Source of the DNA: an uncultured Faecalibacterium sp.
Lineage (GTDB): Bacteria; Bacillota; Clostridia; Oscillospirales; Ruminococcaceae
Length of the DNA stretch: 9,030 nt
Reading direction: 5' to 3'
Assembly (NCBI GenBank): GCA_902463905.1
Contig: CABQHF010000074.1
Span: 1 to 9,030 of the forward strand
A model generated the notes under the pieces. That model saw nothing but the letters and a program-made list of their open reading frames with translations, searched no databases and was not told the DNA's origin. Positions 1-6,254 of the stretch are shown piece by piece; within the stretch, counting starts at the first letter, position 1, and the number at the start of each line of letters is the position of its first letter. Made by a program: the position numbers and the translations under genes.

Positions 1-177
1 AACTCCCTTGTGCCGGAGCTTCTGGATAAGGTAGACGATAAAAAGATGGGCTTCAGGCCTGCCGTGGAGCTGTCCTACATCAAACCGAAAAATCAGAGGC
101 TTATCGCTGTTTCCATTGACGGGGAGCAGGCTTCGCCCTCGCTGGCCTAGGCTAAACGGCTCCGGGAGCTGGATGTT
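1..177 (+). pseudogene. 3' remnant of ParB/RepB/Spo0J-family partition protein gene, nonsense-interrupted and truncated
   Basis: The window opens inside a reading frame (frame 1) encoding a piece with VPELLDKVDDKK, FRPAVELSYI and EQASPSLA, which I recognise as the C-terminal half of the ParB-like proteins carried by Gram-positive integrative and conjugative elements, where the typical text is LVPELLD.VD, F.PAVELSYL and EQATPSLSQAQR. A TAG at 148-150 sits exactly where family members have Gln, and the frame continues after it with AKRLRELD, matching the family's next residues. This looks like a CAG to TAG change in an otherwise alignable frame. Homology fades after about 174-177 and the usual remaining C-terminus is absent, so the gene is also truncated. 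The 5' part lies outside the window, so whether it is intact there is unknown. The intact protein would bind DNA and partition or regulate an element; this copy is probably debris. Confidence 0.65.
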
Positions 178-221
178 TTCTATCAAACTTTTTTCTTTGC
201 CGTTCCTGCTGATTGCAGGTG
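178..221. other. Short gap between ParB remnant and cupin gene
   Basis: There is no gene here. A small inverted repeat, CCTGC/GCAGG with a 5-base loop, lies at 205-219. It has no T-run on the minus side, so it is not a convincing terminator for the cupin gene. This is probably the scar edge where the ParB-like gene was truncated. Confidence 0.4.
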
Positions 222-566
222 TTATACAAATTCTTCCCGCATGGGGGTGAAGAAGTCCAGCAGCACTCCGGCTTCCAGGCAGACGCAGCCGTGCATGACG
301 CCGTTCTGCTTGAGCAGGGTGTCGCCGGGGCCTACCTCGCGGGTCTCGTCCCCGATGGTAAAGCGGAAGCGGCCGGACACCACATAGCTGATCTGCGTGT
401 GGGGATGGCAGTGCATGGCACCCACGCCGCCGGTCTCAAAGGTGTTTTCCACGCACATTGCGTCCTTGCTGTAGGCCAGGATGCGGCGCTTCACGCCCTT
501 GCCGCAGACTTCCGGCTCGATCTCTGCATGCGGCACCCATGCCGCGTCCTGATGCTGTTTTTCCAT
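222..566 (-). CDS. Small KdgF-like cupin domain protein
   Basis: A 114-residue single-domain cupin (RmlC-like beta barrel), probably a soluble cytoplasmic metal-binding protein. Cupin motif 1 is at about residues 47-66: a glycine-rich lead, HCHPH with H52, H54 and H56, then Q58 and VSGRF. Motif 2 is at about 80-93, with GDTLLKQNGVMH and H92. The usual metal ligands are therefore present if Q58 takes the Glu/Gln position. The end, FFTPMREEFV, resembles KdgF-type cupins (FSPPRED), which linearise uronates released from pectin or alginate, but function cannot be fixed from a fold this general. I chose the ATG at 566: AGAAAGG at 579-585 is 12 bases upstream. The in-frame ATG at 578 abuts that Shine-Dalgarno, and longer versions run into the terminator region. 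The gene has its own promoter and stands apart from the maltose operon. Confidence 0.75.
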   Translation of the reverse strand: MEKQHQDAAWVPHAEIEPEVCGKGVKRRILAYSKDAMCVENTFETGGVGAMHCHPHTQISYVVSGRFRFTIGDETREVGPGDTLLKQNGVMHGCVCLEAGVLLDFFTPMREEFV

Positions 567-611
567 ATCCCATAACATCCTTTCTGGTATGCCTGTCAAA
601 GGCAGTATTTC

Positions 612-641
612 TGTATACAGGATAGCATTTTTCCCCCGCAA
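612..641 (-). promoter_or_regulatory. Candidate sigma-70/A promoter of the cupin gene
   Basis: On the minus strand, TTGCGG (636-641) is followed after 18 bases by TATACA (612-617). Transcription would start around 605, giving a leader of about 40 bases that carries the AGAAAGG ribosome binding site. It sits just beyond the upstream operon's terminator, as expected for an independent unit. Confidence 0.45.
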
Positions 642-692
642 AGTCCATCGTTTCTTACAGGCTCTTTCCGCAGACGCGCAGACGGCCCACAA

Positions 693-734
693 GCAAAAAA
701 CTGCTACACAAAAGCCATGTGCAGCAGTTTTTGC
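693..734 (-). terminator. Rho-independent terminator of the PTS-mapP-malQ operon
   Basis: A long inverted repeat pairs 693-710 with 718-734 (GCAAAAA, CTGCT and CACA arms, with one mismatch, one extra A and a loop of about 7 bases). Read on the minus strand, the second arm ends in GCAGTTTTTTGC, giving the U-run. It begins two bases after the malQ stop. The A/T arms are symmetrical, so it could also act on plus-strand transcripts. Confidence 0.8.
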
Positions 735-735
735 T

Positions 736-2238
736 TTATGCCCAGTTTTTCCGTCCGTAACGGGTGGTCATCTGGAGAATATCCGTTTGCAGCTTTTTGG
801 TCAGCTGGGTCTTTTTCAGCCGCCAGCGCCAGTTTTCGCCCACGGTGGAGGGCTTGTTGATGCGGGCGGTGTTGTCCAGCCCCAGCCAGTCCTGCATGGG
901 GACGATGCAGGTGGCGGCCGCACTGCGGAAGATGAGGGCGATCATGCTCTTGTAGAGCTGCGCTTCCGGGGTGGCGTAGTCGTAGAGGTAATCCCGCACC
1001 AGAGTGCGCTCGGCGGCGGTGATGGTCTGATACCAGGACACCAGCGTCTCGTTGTCATGGGTGCCGGTGTAGGCCACGCTGTTCACCGGGTAGTTGTGGG
1101 GCAGGTAGTCGCTGGCACTGCCGGTATCGCGGGAGTCAAAGGCAAACTCCAGCACCTTCATGCCGGGGAAACCGCTGTCCCGCACCAGCTGGCGGACCGT
1201 CTCGCTCATATAGCCCAGATCCTCGGCGATGATCTCCCGTTTGCCCAGTGCCTGTTCCACGGCGCGGAACAGCTCCATGCCGGGGCCTTTTTCCCAGTGG
1301 CCGGTCGCGGCGGTCTCGCTGCCGTAGGGGATGGAAAAATATTCGTCAAAGCCGCGGAAGTGGTCGATGCGCACCACGTCATACAGCTCAAAGCAGTACC
1401 ACAGCCGGGTGATCCACCACTGGTAGCCGGTCTCCCGGTGTTTTTCCCAGCGGTAGAGCGGGTTGCCCCAGAGCTGGCCGGTGGGCGAAAAGCCGTCCGG
1501 CGGCACACCGGCCACGGCGGTGGGGATGTTGTCCTTATCCAGCTGGAACATCTGCGGATTCGCCCATGCGTCGGCGGAATCCAGCGCCACATAGATGGGG
1601 ATATCCCCGATGATGCGGATGCCCTTTTCGTTGGCATAGGCTTTCAAAGCGCGCCACTGCTGGTCGAACTTGAACTGCAGATATTTGTGATACTCCACCT
1701 CGAAATACAGTTCCCGGCGGTAGTAGTCCATGGCGTTCTGCCAGCGCAGGCGGATGTCCTCCGCCCACTCGATCCACGGCTTGCCCTTAAAACGATCCTT
1801 CACCGCCATGAACAGGGAAAAATCGTCCAGCCACCATTTGTTCTTCTCGCAGAACGCAGCAAACTCCGTGTTGTGGCCGATATCGCTGCGGGAATAGGCC
1901 AGCCGCAGCAGGCGGCCCCGCTCCTTGTAGAGCCGACTGTAGTCGATATCGTCCGCCTTGCGGCCGAATTTTGCCGTTCTGCACTCCTCGGCAGTCAGCA
2001 CACCTTCCTCGACCAGCGCGTCCAGACTGATGAAATAGGGGTTGCCTGCAAAGGCGGAAAAGCTCTGGTAAGGGCTGTCGCCGTAGCTGGTCACGCCCAG
2101 CGGCAGGATCTGCCAATAGGTCTGCCCGGCGTCCTTGAGCCAGTCCACAAAGTCGTATGCTTCCTGCGAAAAGCAGCCGATGCCGTAAGGGGACGGCAGA
2201 CTGCTGATGGGTAGCAAAATGCCTGCACTTCTCTGCAT
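736..2238 (-). CDS. malQ: 4-alpha-glucanotransferase (amylomaltase, GH77)
   Basis: MalQ transfers alpha-1,4-glucan segments between maltooligosaccharides, releasing glucose from the reducing end and building longer chains for phosphorolysis. The 500 residues match the short bacterial GH77 length. The opening (RSAGILLPISSLPSPYGIG) and GDSPYQSFSAFAGNPYF (about 53-69) are typical. All catalytic regions are present: GDIPIYVALDSAD at about 211-223; RIDHFRGF with nucleophile D292; IIAEDLG with acid/base E339; and GTHDNET with D395, the transition-state stabiliser. The start at 2238 has AGGAAGG nine bases upstream. It is the last gene of the minus-strand operon, 16 bases after the phosphatase gene, and is followed at once by a terminator. 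It should use maltose freed by the phosphatase upstream, together with a maltodextrin primer, and feed GlgP. I see nothing broken. Confidence 0.97.
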   Translation of the reverse strand: MQRSAGILLPISSLPSPYGIGCFSQEAYDFVDWLKDAGQTYWQILPLGVTSYGDSPYQSFSAFAGNPYFISLDALVEEGVLTAEECRTAKFGRKADDIDYSRLYKERGRLLRLAYSRSDIGHNTEFAAFCEKNKWWLDDFSLFMAVKDRFKGKPWIEWAEDIRLRWQNAMDYYRRELYFEVEYHKYLQFKFDQQWRALKAYANEKGIRIIGDIPIYVALDSADAWANPQMFQLDKDNIPTAVAGVPPDGFSPTGQLWGNPLYRWEKHRETGYQWWITRLWYCFELYDVVRIDHFRGFDEYFSIPYGSETAATGHWEKGPGMELFRAVEQALGKREIIAEDLGYMSETVRQLVRDSGFPGMKVLEFAFDSRDTGSASDYLPHNYPVNSVAYTGTHDNETLVSWYQTITAAERTLVRDYLYDYATPEAQLYKSMIALIFRSAAATCIVPMQDWLGLDNTARINKPSTVGENWRWRLKKTQLTKKLQTDILQMTTRYGRKNWA

Positions 2239-2254
2239 CTTCTTATACCTTCCT

Positions 2255-3073
2255 TTATATCTCGATCAGGATGCCCGCATGATCCGAAACCCAGGGCTCC
2301 TGTTTTCCGTTGAATACCACCCGGCTGCTGCGCACCGGAAGCGCTTCGGAGCACCAGATCTGGTCGATGCGCTTTTGGGCAGCGGCATCCGGGGCATCCC
2401 GCCAGCCGTCGATGGCCTGCACCACCGTGTAACCGTCATCCCGCTGCCGGGCCAGACGGTAGGTGTCCTGCCAGCCGCTGCGGAGGATGAGGTCATACCC
2501 CTCGCCCCGCACATCGGCCTCGCTGTTGAAGTCGCCCAGCAGAAAGGCCATCGGCTTTGCCCCGGCCGCCCGGGCCAGCGTCTCCCACTGGGCCGGGAAG
2601 GGTTCTTCCTCGTCCTTCCACCAACCCATGTGCACAGCGTAGTACCAGACATCTCCTGCACAGATGCCCAGTGCCCGGCGGGTCTTCCAGTAATGGTAAT
2701 CGTCTGACCGGCTCAGCAGCAGGTTTTCGGCCTGCGTGATGGGGGCACGGCTGAACACCGCCATGCCCTCATCGTATTTGTCATAGCCGATCTTGGCCGG
2801 GAGCCAGCTCCAATGGTAATATACGCCCCGTTCTTCCAGCATCCGGGCCACGGCGGCGGCATGGTTATCCGCTTTCAGCAGCACCGTATTGCAGGGGCAG
2901 GGATAATATCCCGCCGGGACATCCCCCAGCAGCGGAGCAGCGGCGGTCTGGTTCACCTCCTGCAGGGCGAACACATCCGGCTGTTCCTTTGCGATAAACT
3001 CCACGAAAGTCTCCCGTTTTGCCGCATACTCCGGCTCGATGAGGCTGTGGGTGTTCAATGTCAACAGTTTCAT
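2255..3073 (-). CDS. mapP: Endonuclease/exonuclease/phosphatase-fold protein, probable maltose 6'-phosphate phosphatase MapP
   Basis: A 272-residue cytoplasmic metal-dependent hydrolase of the DNase I-like (EEP) fold. The fold's active-site landmarks occur in order: N7 in LNTH, E39 in LQEVN, EGMAVFSR (102-109), H148 in VHMGWW, D181/N183 in LLGDFNSEAD, D237 in KRIDQIW, and D264/H265 in VSDHAG. There is no signal peptide, which argues against a secreted nuclease. The family alone does not give the substrate. The reading as MapP rests on context: it lies between a PTS EIICB gene and malQ, and Enterococcus faecalis MapP, an EEP-family enzyme linked to the maltose PTS permease MalT, dephosphorylates maltose 6'-phosphate. 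The ATG at 3073 is six bases after the PTS stop, and a TTG at 3079 directly abuts that stop. There is no clear Shine-Dalgarno, so translation is probably coupled to the PTS gene. Alternative: an EEP enzyme acting on another sugar phosphate. Confidence 0.78.
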   Translation of the reverse strand: MKLLTLNTHSLIEPEYAAKRETFVEFIAKEQPDVFALQEVNQTAAAPLLGDVPAGYYPCPCNTVLLKADNHAAAVARMLEERGVYYHWSWLPAKIGYDKYDEGMAVFSRAPITQAENLLLSRSDDYHYWKTRRALGICAGDVWYYAVHMGWWKDEEEPFPAQWETLARAAGAKPMAFLLGDFNSEADVRGEGYDLILRSGWQDTYRLARQRDDGYTVVQAIDGWRDAPDAAAQKRIDQIWCSEALPVRSSRVVFNGKQEPWVSDHAGILIEI

Positions 3074-3079
3074 AAGCAA

Positions 3080-4765
3080 TTACAGAATATCGTTGATGTC
3101 AGATTTCAGCACGTCTGCCTTGGGGCCGTACACTGCCTGGATGCCGTCGCCCTTGATCAGCAGGCTCAGCGCGCCCTCGGCCTTCCAGGCGGCAAGGTCG
3201 GCCACCTTGGCGGGATCCTTGACGGTGACGCGCAGACGGGTCATGCAGGCATCCACCAACACGATGTTCTCGCGGCCGCCCAGCAGGGCAATGATGCGCT
3301 CGGCCTGGCCATTATCGGACTTCTTGTCTGTCTTTTTCTCGGTCGTTGCGGCAGCAGTGCTCTCCTCCGGGGCGTTGTCGTCGGTGTAGTTGCCCAGACG
3401 ACCCGGCGTTGCCAGCTTGAGCTTGCCGATCATGAAGTAGGCCACAAAATAGCCGATGATGAAGAAAGCGATGACGCAGAGGATGAAGTTGATGATATCA
3501 CCGCCCAGACCGGCCTGCAGGGACATGGGGATGCGGGTGATGAATTCCAGGTTGCCGAAGGAGTGCAGGCGCAGGTGGATAATACCGGCCATGGCGAAGG
3601 CGCAGCCCTGCAGCAGGGCGTACACGATGTACAAGGGCATTGCGCAGAACATGAACATGAATTCCAGCGGCTCGGTGACGCCGGTGAGGAACACGGCCAG
3701 TGCGGTGGAGATGAACATGGACTTATAGTTTGCACGCTTGTCGGCGTCCACCCGGCGGTACATGGCCAGTGCGATGCCCAGCAGCAGGCCGGTGGCACCG
3801 ATCATCTGGCCCACCTTGAAGCGGGCGGGGGTGACGGTGGCCAGCAGGTTGTTGTAAGCGGCCATGTCACCGGCCTTCTTGAAGTTGATGAGGTCGTTGG
3901 CCCATGCCAGCCACAGCGGGTCCTGACCGAACACCTGACTGCCTGCGTTGACGCCGGTAGCGATGGTGTAGGTGCCGCCGAAGGAGGTGTAGTTCATGGG
4001 GATGGTCAGCATGTGGTGCAGACCAAAGGGCAGCAGCAGACGCTCCAGCGTACCATAGATGAACGGAGCCAGCACCGGAGAGGTCTCGGAAGAGTTGGCG
4101 ATCCAGATGCCGAAGTTGTTGATGCCGGTCTGCACCACAGGCCAGAACAGGGCGAGGATCAGCGAGATGACCACAGAGTAGGCAATGACCACCATGGGCA
4201 CGAAGCGCTTGCCGTTGAAGAAGGCCAGTGCATCCGGCAGTTTGCGGAAGTTATAATATTTATTGTAAGCCACACCGCCCACGAAACCGGCGATGATGCC
4301 CACGAACACGCCCATGTTCAGGGCCGGGGCACCCAGCACCGAGGTGAAGTAGCCGTTGACGGCGATCTCCTGCCCGAACAGGGTGTGGGTCACGGCGTTG
4401 GGATCCTCCAGCATGGCGCTGGTGACACCGAAGATGTTGCCGGTGATGACGTTGATGAGGGCGAAGGCCAGCACAGCCGCAAAGGCACCGCCTGCGCGCT
4501 CCTTGGCCCAACTGCCGCCGATGGCGACCGCGAACAGGATGTGCAGATTATTGATGACGGCCCAGCCGATGTTCTCCATCGTGGTGCCGATGGTCATGAT
4601 GGCCGCGATGTCGCCGCCGCCCATCTGCACCAGCTTACCCAGGCTGATCATCAGGCCGGCTGCGGGCATGACCGCGATGACGGTCATCAGTACCTTGCCC
4701 AGCTTTTGCAGGAAATCGAAGTTGATGAGTCCCTTCTTTTTGGGGGATGCTTGTGTTGTTGCCAT
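3080..4765 (-). CDS. PTS glucose/maltose-family permease, EIICB fusion (maltose-type)
   Basis: A 561-residue membrane permease of the phosphotransferase system that imports and phosphorylates a sugar. The EIIC domain covers about residues 15-450, with some ten hydrophobic segments. It carries HHMLTIPMNYTSFGGTY (about 250-266) and the family motif GVTEPLEF (362-369). A charged, flexible Ala/Thr/Lys linker at about 460-488 leads to the EIIB domain (about 489-561), whose phosphorylated cysteine is C507 in DACMTRLR. There is no EIIA domain, so phosphate must come from a separate EIIA of the glucose type. I assign a maltose or alpha-glucoside substrate (MalT/MalX-like) from the neighbouring mapP and malQ genes; glucose transport cannot be excluded by sequence alone. 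The start at 4765 has AAAGGAGG six bases upstream. It is the first gene of the operon and lies downstream of a promoter and several putative LacI-type half-sites. Confidence 0.9.
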   Translation of the reverse strand: MATTQASPKKKGLINFDFLQKLGKVLMTVIAVMPAAGLMISLGKLVQMGGGDIAAIMTIGTTMENIGWAVINNLHILFAVAIGGSWAKERAGGAFAAVLAFALINVITGNIFGVTSAMLEDPNAVTHTLFGQEIAVNGYFTSVLGAPALNMGVFVGIIAGFVGGVAYNKYYNFRKLPDALAFFNGKRFVPMVVIAYSVVISLILALFWPVVQTGINNFGIWIANSSETSPVLAPFIYGTLERLLLPFGLHHMLTIPMNYTSFGGTYTIATGVNAGSQVFGQDPLWLAWANDLINFKKAGDMAAYNNLLATVTPARFKVGQMIGATGLLLGIALAMYRRVDADKRANYKSMFISTALAVFLTGVTEPLEFMFMFCAMPLYIVYALLQGCAFAMAGIIHLRLHSFGNLEFITRIPMSLQAGLGGDIINFILCVIAFFIIGYFVAYFMIGKLKLATPGRLGNYTDDNAPEESTAAATTEKKTDKKSDNGQAERIIALLGGRENIVLVDACMTRLRVTVKDPAKVADLAAWKAEGALSLLIKGDGIQAVYGPKADVLKSDINDIL

Positions 4766-4789
4766 GGTGTTCCTCCTTTGGTTCCTTTC

Positions 4790-4828
4790 CTTTGCATTTC
4801 AAAGCGCAAACTTTGCATTGCGTTTGCG
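4790..4828. promoter_or_regulatory. Candidate LacI-family operator cluster in the PTS leader
   Basis: Between the PTS promoter and its ribosome binding site lie CTTTG-5-CAAAG (4790-4804), GCAAA-1-TTTGC (4806-4816), and a larger inverted repeat CGCAAAC (4805-4811) / GTTTGCG (4822-4828). They share the TTTGCG half-site of the better-formed operator at 5001-5014. Which pairing the repressor really uses cannot be decided by eye. Confidence 0.5.
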
Positions 4829-4843
4829 TAATCCAGCGCAACA

Positions 4844-4872
4844 AGAATAGCGCGTTTCCGCAAATTTTACAA
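4844..4872 (-). promoter_or_regulatory. Promoter of the PTS-mapP-malQ operon
   Basis: On the minus strand, TTGTAA (4867-4872) is followed after exactly 17 bases by TATTCT (4844-4849). A/T-rich sequence at 4873-4900, just upstream of the -35, could act as an UP element. A CGCAAA half-site (4859-4864) lies inside the spacer and others lie downstream of the start, so a bound repressor would block or roadblock the polymerase. Confidence 0.65.
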
Positions 4873-4951
4873 GAGTTTTTTCTGTTGAAAATTATTTTTC
4901 TACGTTTCGTACAACACCAAAGCAGATTCTTTGTGAAAATCGGCGAATCAT

Positions 4952-4973
4952 CGCAACACAGTTGTTGCGCAAA
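4952..4973. promoter_or_regulatory. Candidate operator or DNA-loop anchor
   Basis: CGCAAC (4952-4957) and GTTGCG (4964-4969) form a perfect 6-base inverted repeat with a 6-base spacer. It overlaps TTGCGCAA (4965-4972) and a CGCAAA half-site (4968-4973). It is upstream of both divergent promoters, a position that would suit an auxiliary site. Confidence 0.35.
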
Positions 4974-4996
4974 TCGTGCAATATCAGACGCAAACA

Positions 4997-5025
4997 TTGA
5001 CTTTGCGTGCAAAGCCCTTTACAAT
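4997..5025 (+). promoter_or_regulatory. Promoter of the LacI-family gene
   Basis: TTGACT (4997-5002), a 17-base spacer and TACAAT (5020-5025) make a near-consensus sigma-70/A promoter, with transcription expected near 5032. The -35 and spacer overlap the palindrome at 5001-5014. Confidence 0.75.
5001..5014. promoter_or_regulatory. Probable LacI-family operator in the regulator's own promoter
   Basis: CTTTGC-GT-GCAAAG is a perfect inverted repeat with 6-base arms and a 2-base centre, the usual size for a LacI-family site. It sits between the -35 and -10 of the regulator's promoter, which predicts autorepression. Confidence 0.65.
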
Positions 5026-5054
5026 AGAGCTATCAGAAAGGGGTGGTTCAGTCC

Positions 5055-6080
5055 ATGGCAGTCACCATCAAAGATATCGCCGCAGCCGCAGGCGTTTCGC
5101 CGTCCACCGTCTCCCGCACCTGCAAGGACAGCCCGTCCATCAGCCGGGACACTAAGGAGCGCATCCGCCGCATCATGGCCCAGATGGGTTATGAGCCGAA
5201 TTTTGAGGCCGAGCCGGTGGAGGCCTTTTCCAAGACCATCGGCATTATTCTGCCCTCTTCCCAGCGGGATGTGTACGAGAATGCCTTCCATTTGGAGATC
5301 ATCCGGGGCATCGGGCAGTTCTGCAACCAGCGCCGGTATGTGAACACGGTCATCACCGGGCAGGACGACGCCGAGGTGCTGGACGCCATCCAGAGCATGG
5401 TGGCCAACACCCAGGCCGACGGCTTTATCCTGCTCTACTCCAAAAAGAACTGCCCGGTGGCGGCCTACCTGCACCAGGAAGGGTTGCTGCACGTCATCGT
5501 GGGCAAAGCAGCGCAATCCGCCAACCAGACCATCTACATCGACAACGACAACGCCCTGGCCGGCGAGGAAGCCACCGATCACCTCTATGAACTGGGCCAC
5601 CGTCGCATCGCCTATTTCGGGGTCAGCAATGCCATGCTGTATTCCGCCGAGCGCAAGCGCGGCTACCAGATGTCCCTGCTGAAGCACGGCATCACCCCGG
5701 ACGAGAAGGACTGTGTGGAGATCAACTTCCTGAACGACCCCTACGAAGCCGCCCTGAAAGCCCTGCTCACCGCCCCGAACCGCCCCACGGCGGTGCTGGT
5801 GAGCGACGATATCCTGGCCGTGATGCTGGAACAGTTCTGCAGCAAGCTGGGCCTGCGCGTGCCTGCAGACCTTTCTATCGTGTCCTTCAACAATTCGCTG
5901 TTCTCCCGCATTACCAATCCCCCGCTGACCACCGTGGACGTCAACCCCTACCAGTTGGGCATCGAAGCCGCCAGCCAGACCATCAACCACATCGAGAACC
6001 CGAGCCTGCTGGCCACCAAGATCATCGTGCCCCACAAGCTCATCGTGCGGGAAAGCTGCTGCCCGCCGCCGGAACGCTGA
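5055..6080 (+). CDS. LacI-family transcriptional repressor, probable maltose regulator (MalR-like)
   Basis: A 341-residue DNA-binding regulator of standard LacI length. The N-terminal helix-turn-helix is clear: VTIKDIAAAAGVSPSTVSR (about 3-21), then DTKERIRRIMAQMGYEPN. The sugar-binding core (about 61-335) includes TIGIILP, DGFILL, YIDND, LGHRRIAYFG, VLVSDDILA, DLSIVSFNN and PPLTTVDV. The hinge is odd: where most relatives read ARxL after YxPN, this one has AEPV. I chose the ATG at 5055 because the AAAGGGGTGG ribosome site ends eight bases before it; a GTG at 5043 would lie inside that site. It diverges from the PTS-mapP-malQ operon across a region rich in TTTGCG half-sites, so it very likely controls that operon and itself. 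The inducer (maltose, its phosphate, or maltodextrin) cannot be read from the sequence. The MalR name is inference. Confidence 0.93.
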   Translation: MAVTIKDIAAAAGVSPSTVSRTCKDSPSISRDTKERIRRIMAQMGYEPNFEAEPVEAFSKTIGIILPSSQRDVYENAFHLEIIRGIGQFCNQRRYVNTVITGQDDAEVLDAIQSMVANTQADGFILLYSKKNCPVAAYLHQEGLLHVIVGKAAQSANQTIYIDNDNALAGEEATDHLYELGHRRIAYFGVSNAMLYSAERKRGYQMSLLKHGITPDEKDCVEINFLNDPYEAALKALLTAPNRPTAVLVSDDILAVMLEQFCSKLGLRVPADLSIVSFNNSLFSRITNPPLTTVDVNPYQLGIEAASQTINHIENPSLLATKIIVPHKLIVRESCCPPPER

Positions 6081-6095
6081 AAACAGAAAAAGAGC

Positions 6096-6218
6096 CCTCT
6101 CAGTCTCGTCGCTTTGCTCCTCGCCAGCTCCCCCGAAAAAGGGGAGTTTTTCTGTTGCGGTGGGGTTTGTACCCAAGCTCCCCCCTCGGGGGAGCTGGCA
6201 CCGCAGGTGACTGAGAGG
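6096..6218. repeat. MITE-like / REP-like palindromic intergenic element
   Basis: A 123-base element bounded by perfect 10-base terminal inverted repeats, CCTCTCAGTC (6096-6105) and GACTGAGAGG (6209-6218). A second perfect 12-base inverted pair lies inside: GCCAGCTCCCCC (6123-6134) and GGGGGAGCTGGC (6188-6199). Local hairpins occur at 6129-6146, 6163-6174 and 6176-6196. There is no coding content and no obvious target-site duplication. It resembles palindromic repeats I recall as abundant in Faecalibacterium genomes; that is memory, not a search. It fills the gap between the converging lacI and araC genes, so the whole fold can stop transcription from both sides. Confidence 0.65.
6129..6151 (+). 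terminator. Rho-independent terminator of the LacI-family gene
   Basis: The stem CTCCCC / GGGGAG (6141-6146) is followed directly by TTTTT (6147-6151), about 50 bases after the lacI stop. It lies within the palindromic element. On the minus strand the element as a whole ends in a run CTCTTTTT (6087-6094), which could serve the araC-type gene. Confidence 0.65.
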
Positions 6219-6254
6219 AATGCACGCGAATACAAGACTGAGAAGGTTCTTCTT

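Noticed and set aside
205..219. Small hairpin downstream of the cupin gene considered as a terminator
   Set aside because: The 5-base stem lacks a following T-run on the minus strand.
567..692. N-terminal extension of the cupin to 156 residues
   Set aside because: It would pass through the candidate promoter and start at the terminator's edge; the added residues show no cupin similarity.
589..2214. Plus-strand 541-codon open frame opposite malQ
   Set aside because: No recognisable domain, low-complexity Val/Gly/His content, and malQ on the other strand has every catalytic motif.
2813..4831. Plus-strand 672-codon open frame opposite the PTS gene and the start of mapP
   Set aside because: Composition is His/Gly/Gln/Asp-rich with no family motifs, and it is exactly antisense to the well-supported permease; a codon-bias shadow.
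4766..5054. Possible CcpA cre site in the divergent control region
   Set aside because: The nearest candidates, around 4850-4863 and 4934-4950, miss key positions or spacing of the cre consensus.
5019..6176. Minus-strand 385-codon open frame opposite lacI
   Set aside because: Shadow frame: no motifs, and it runs through the lacI promoter and the palindromic element.
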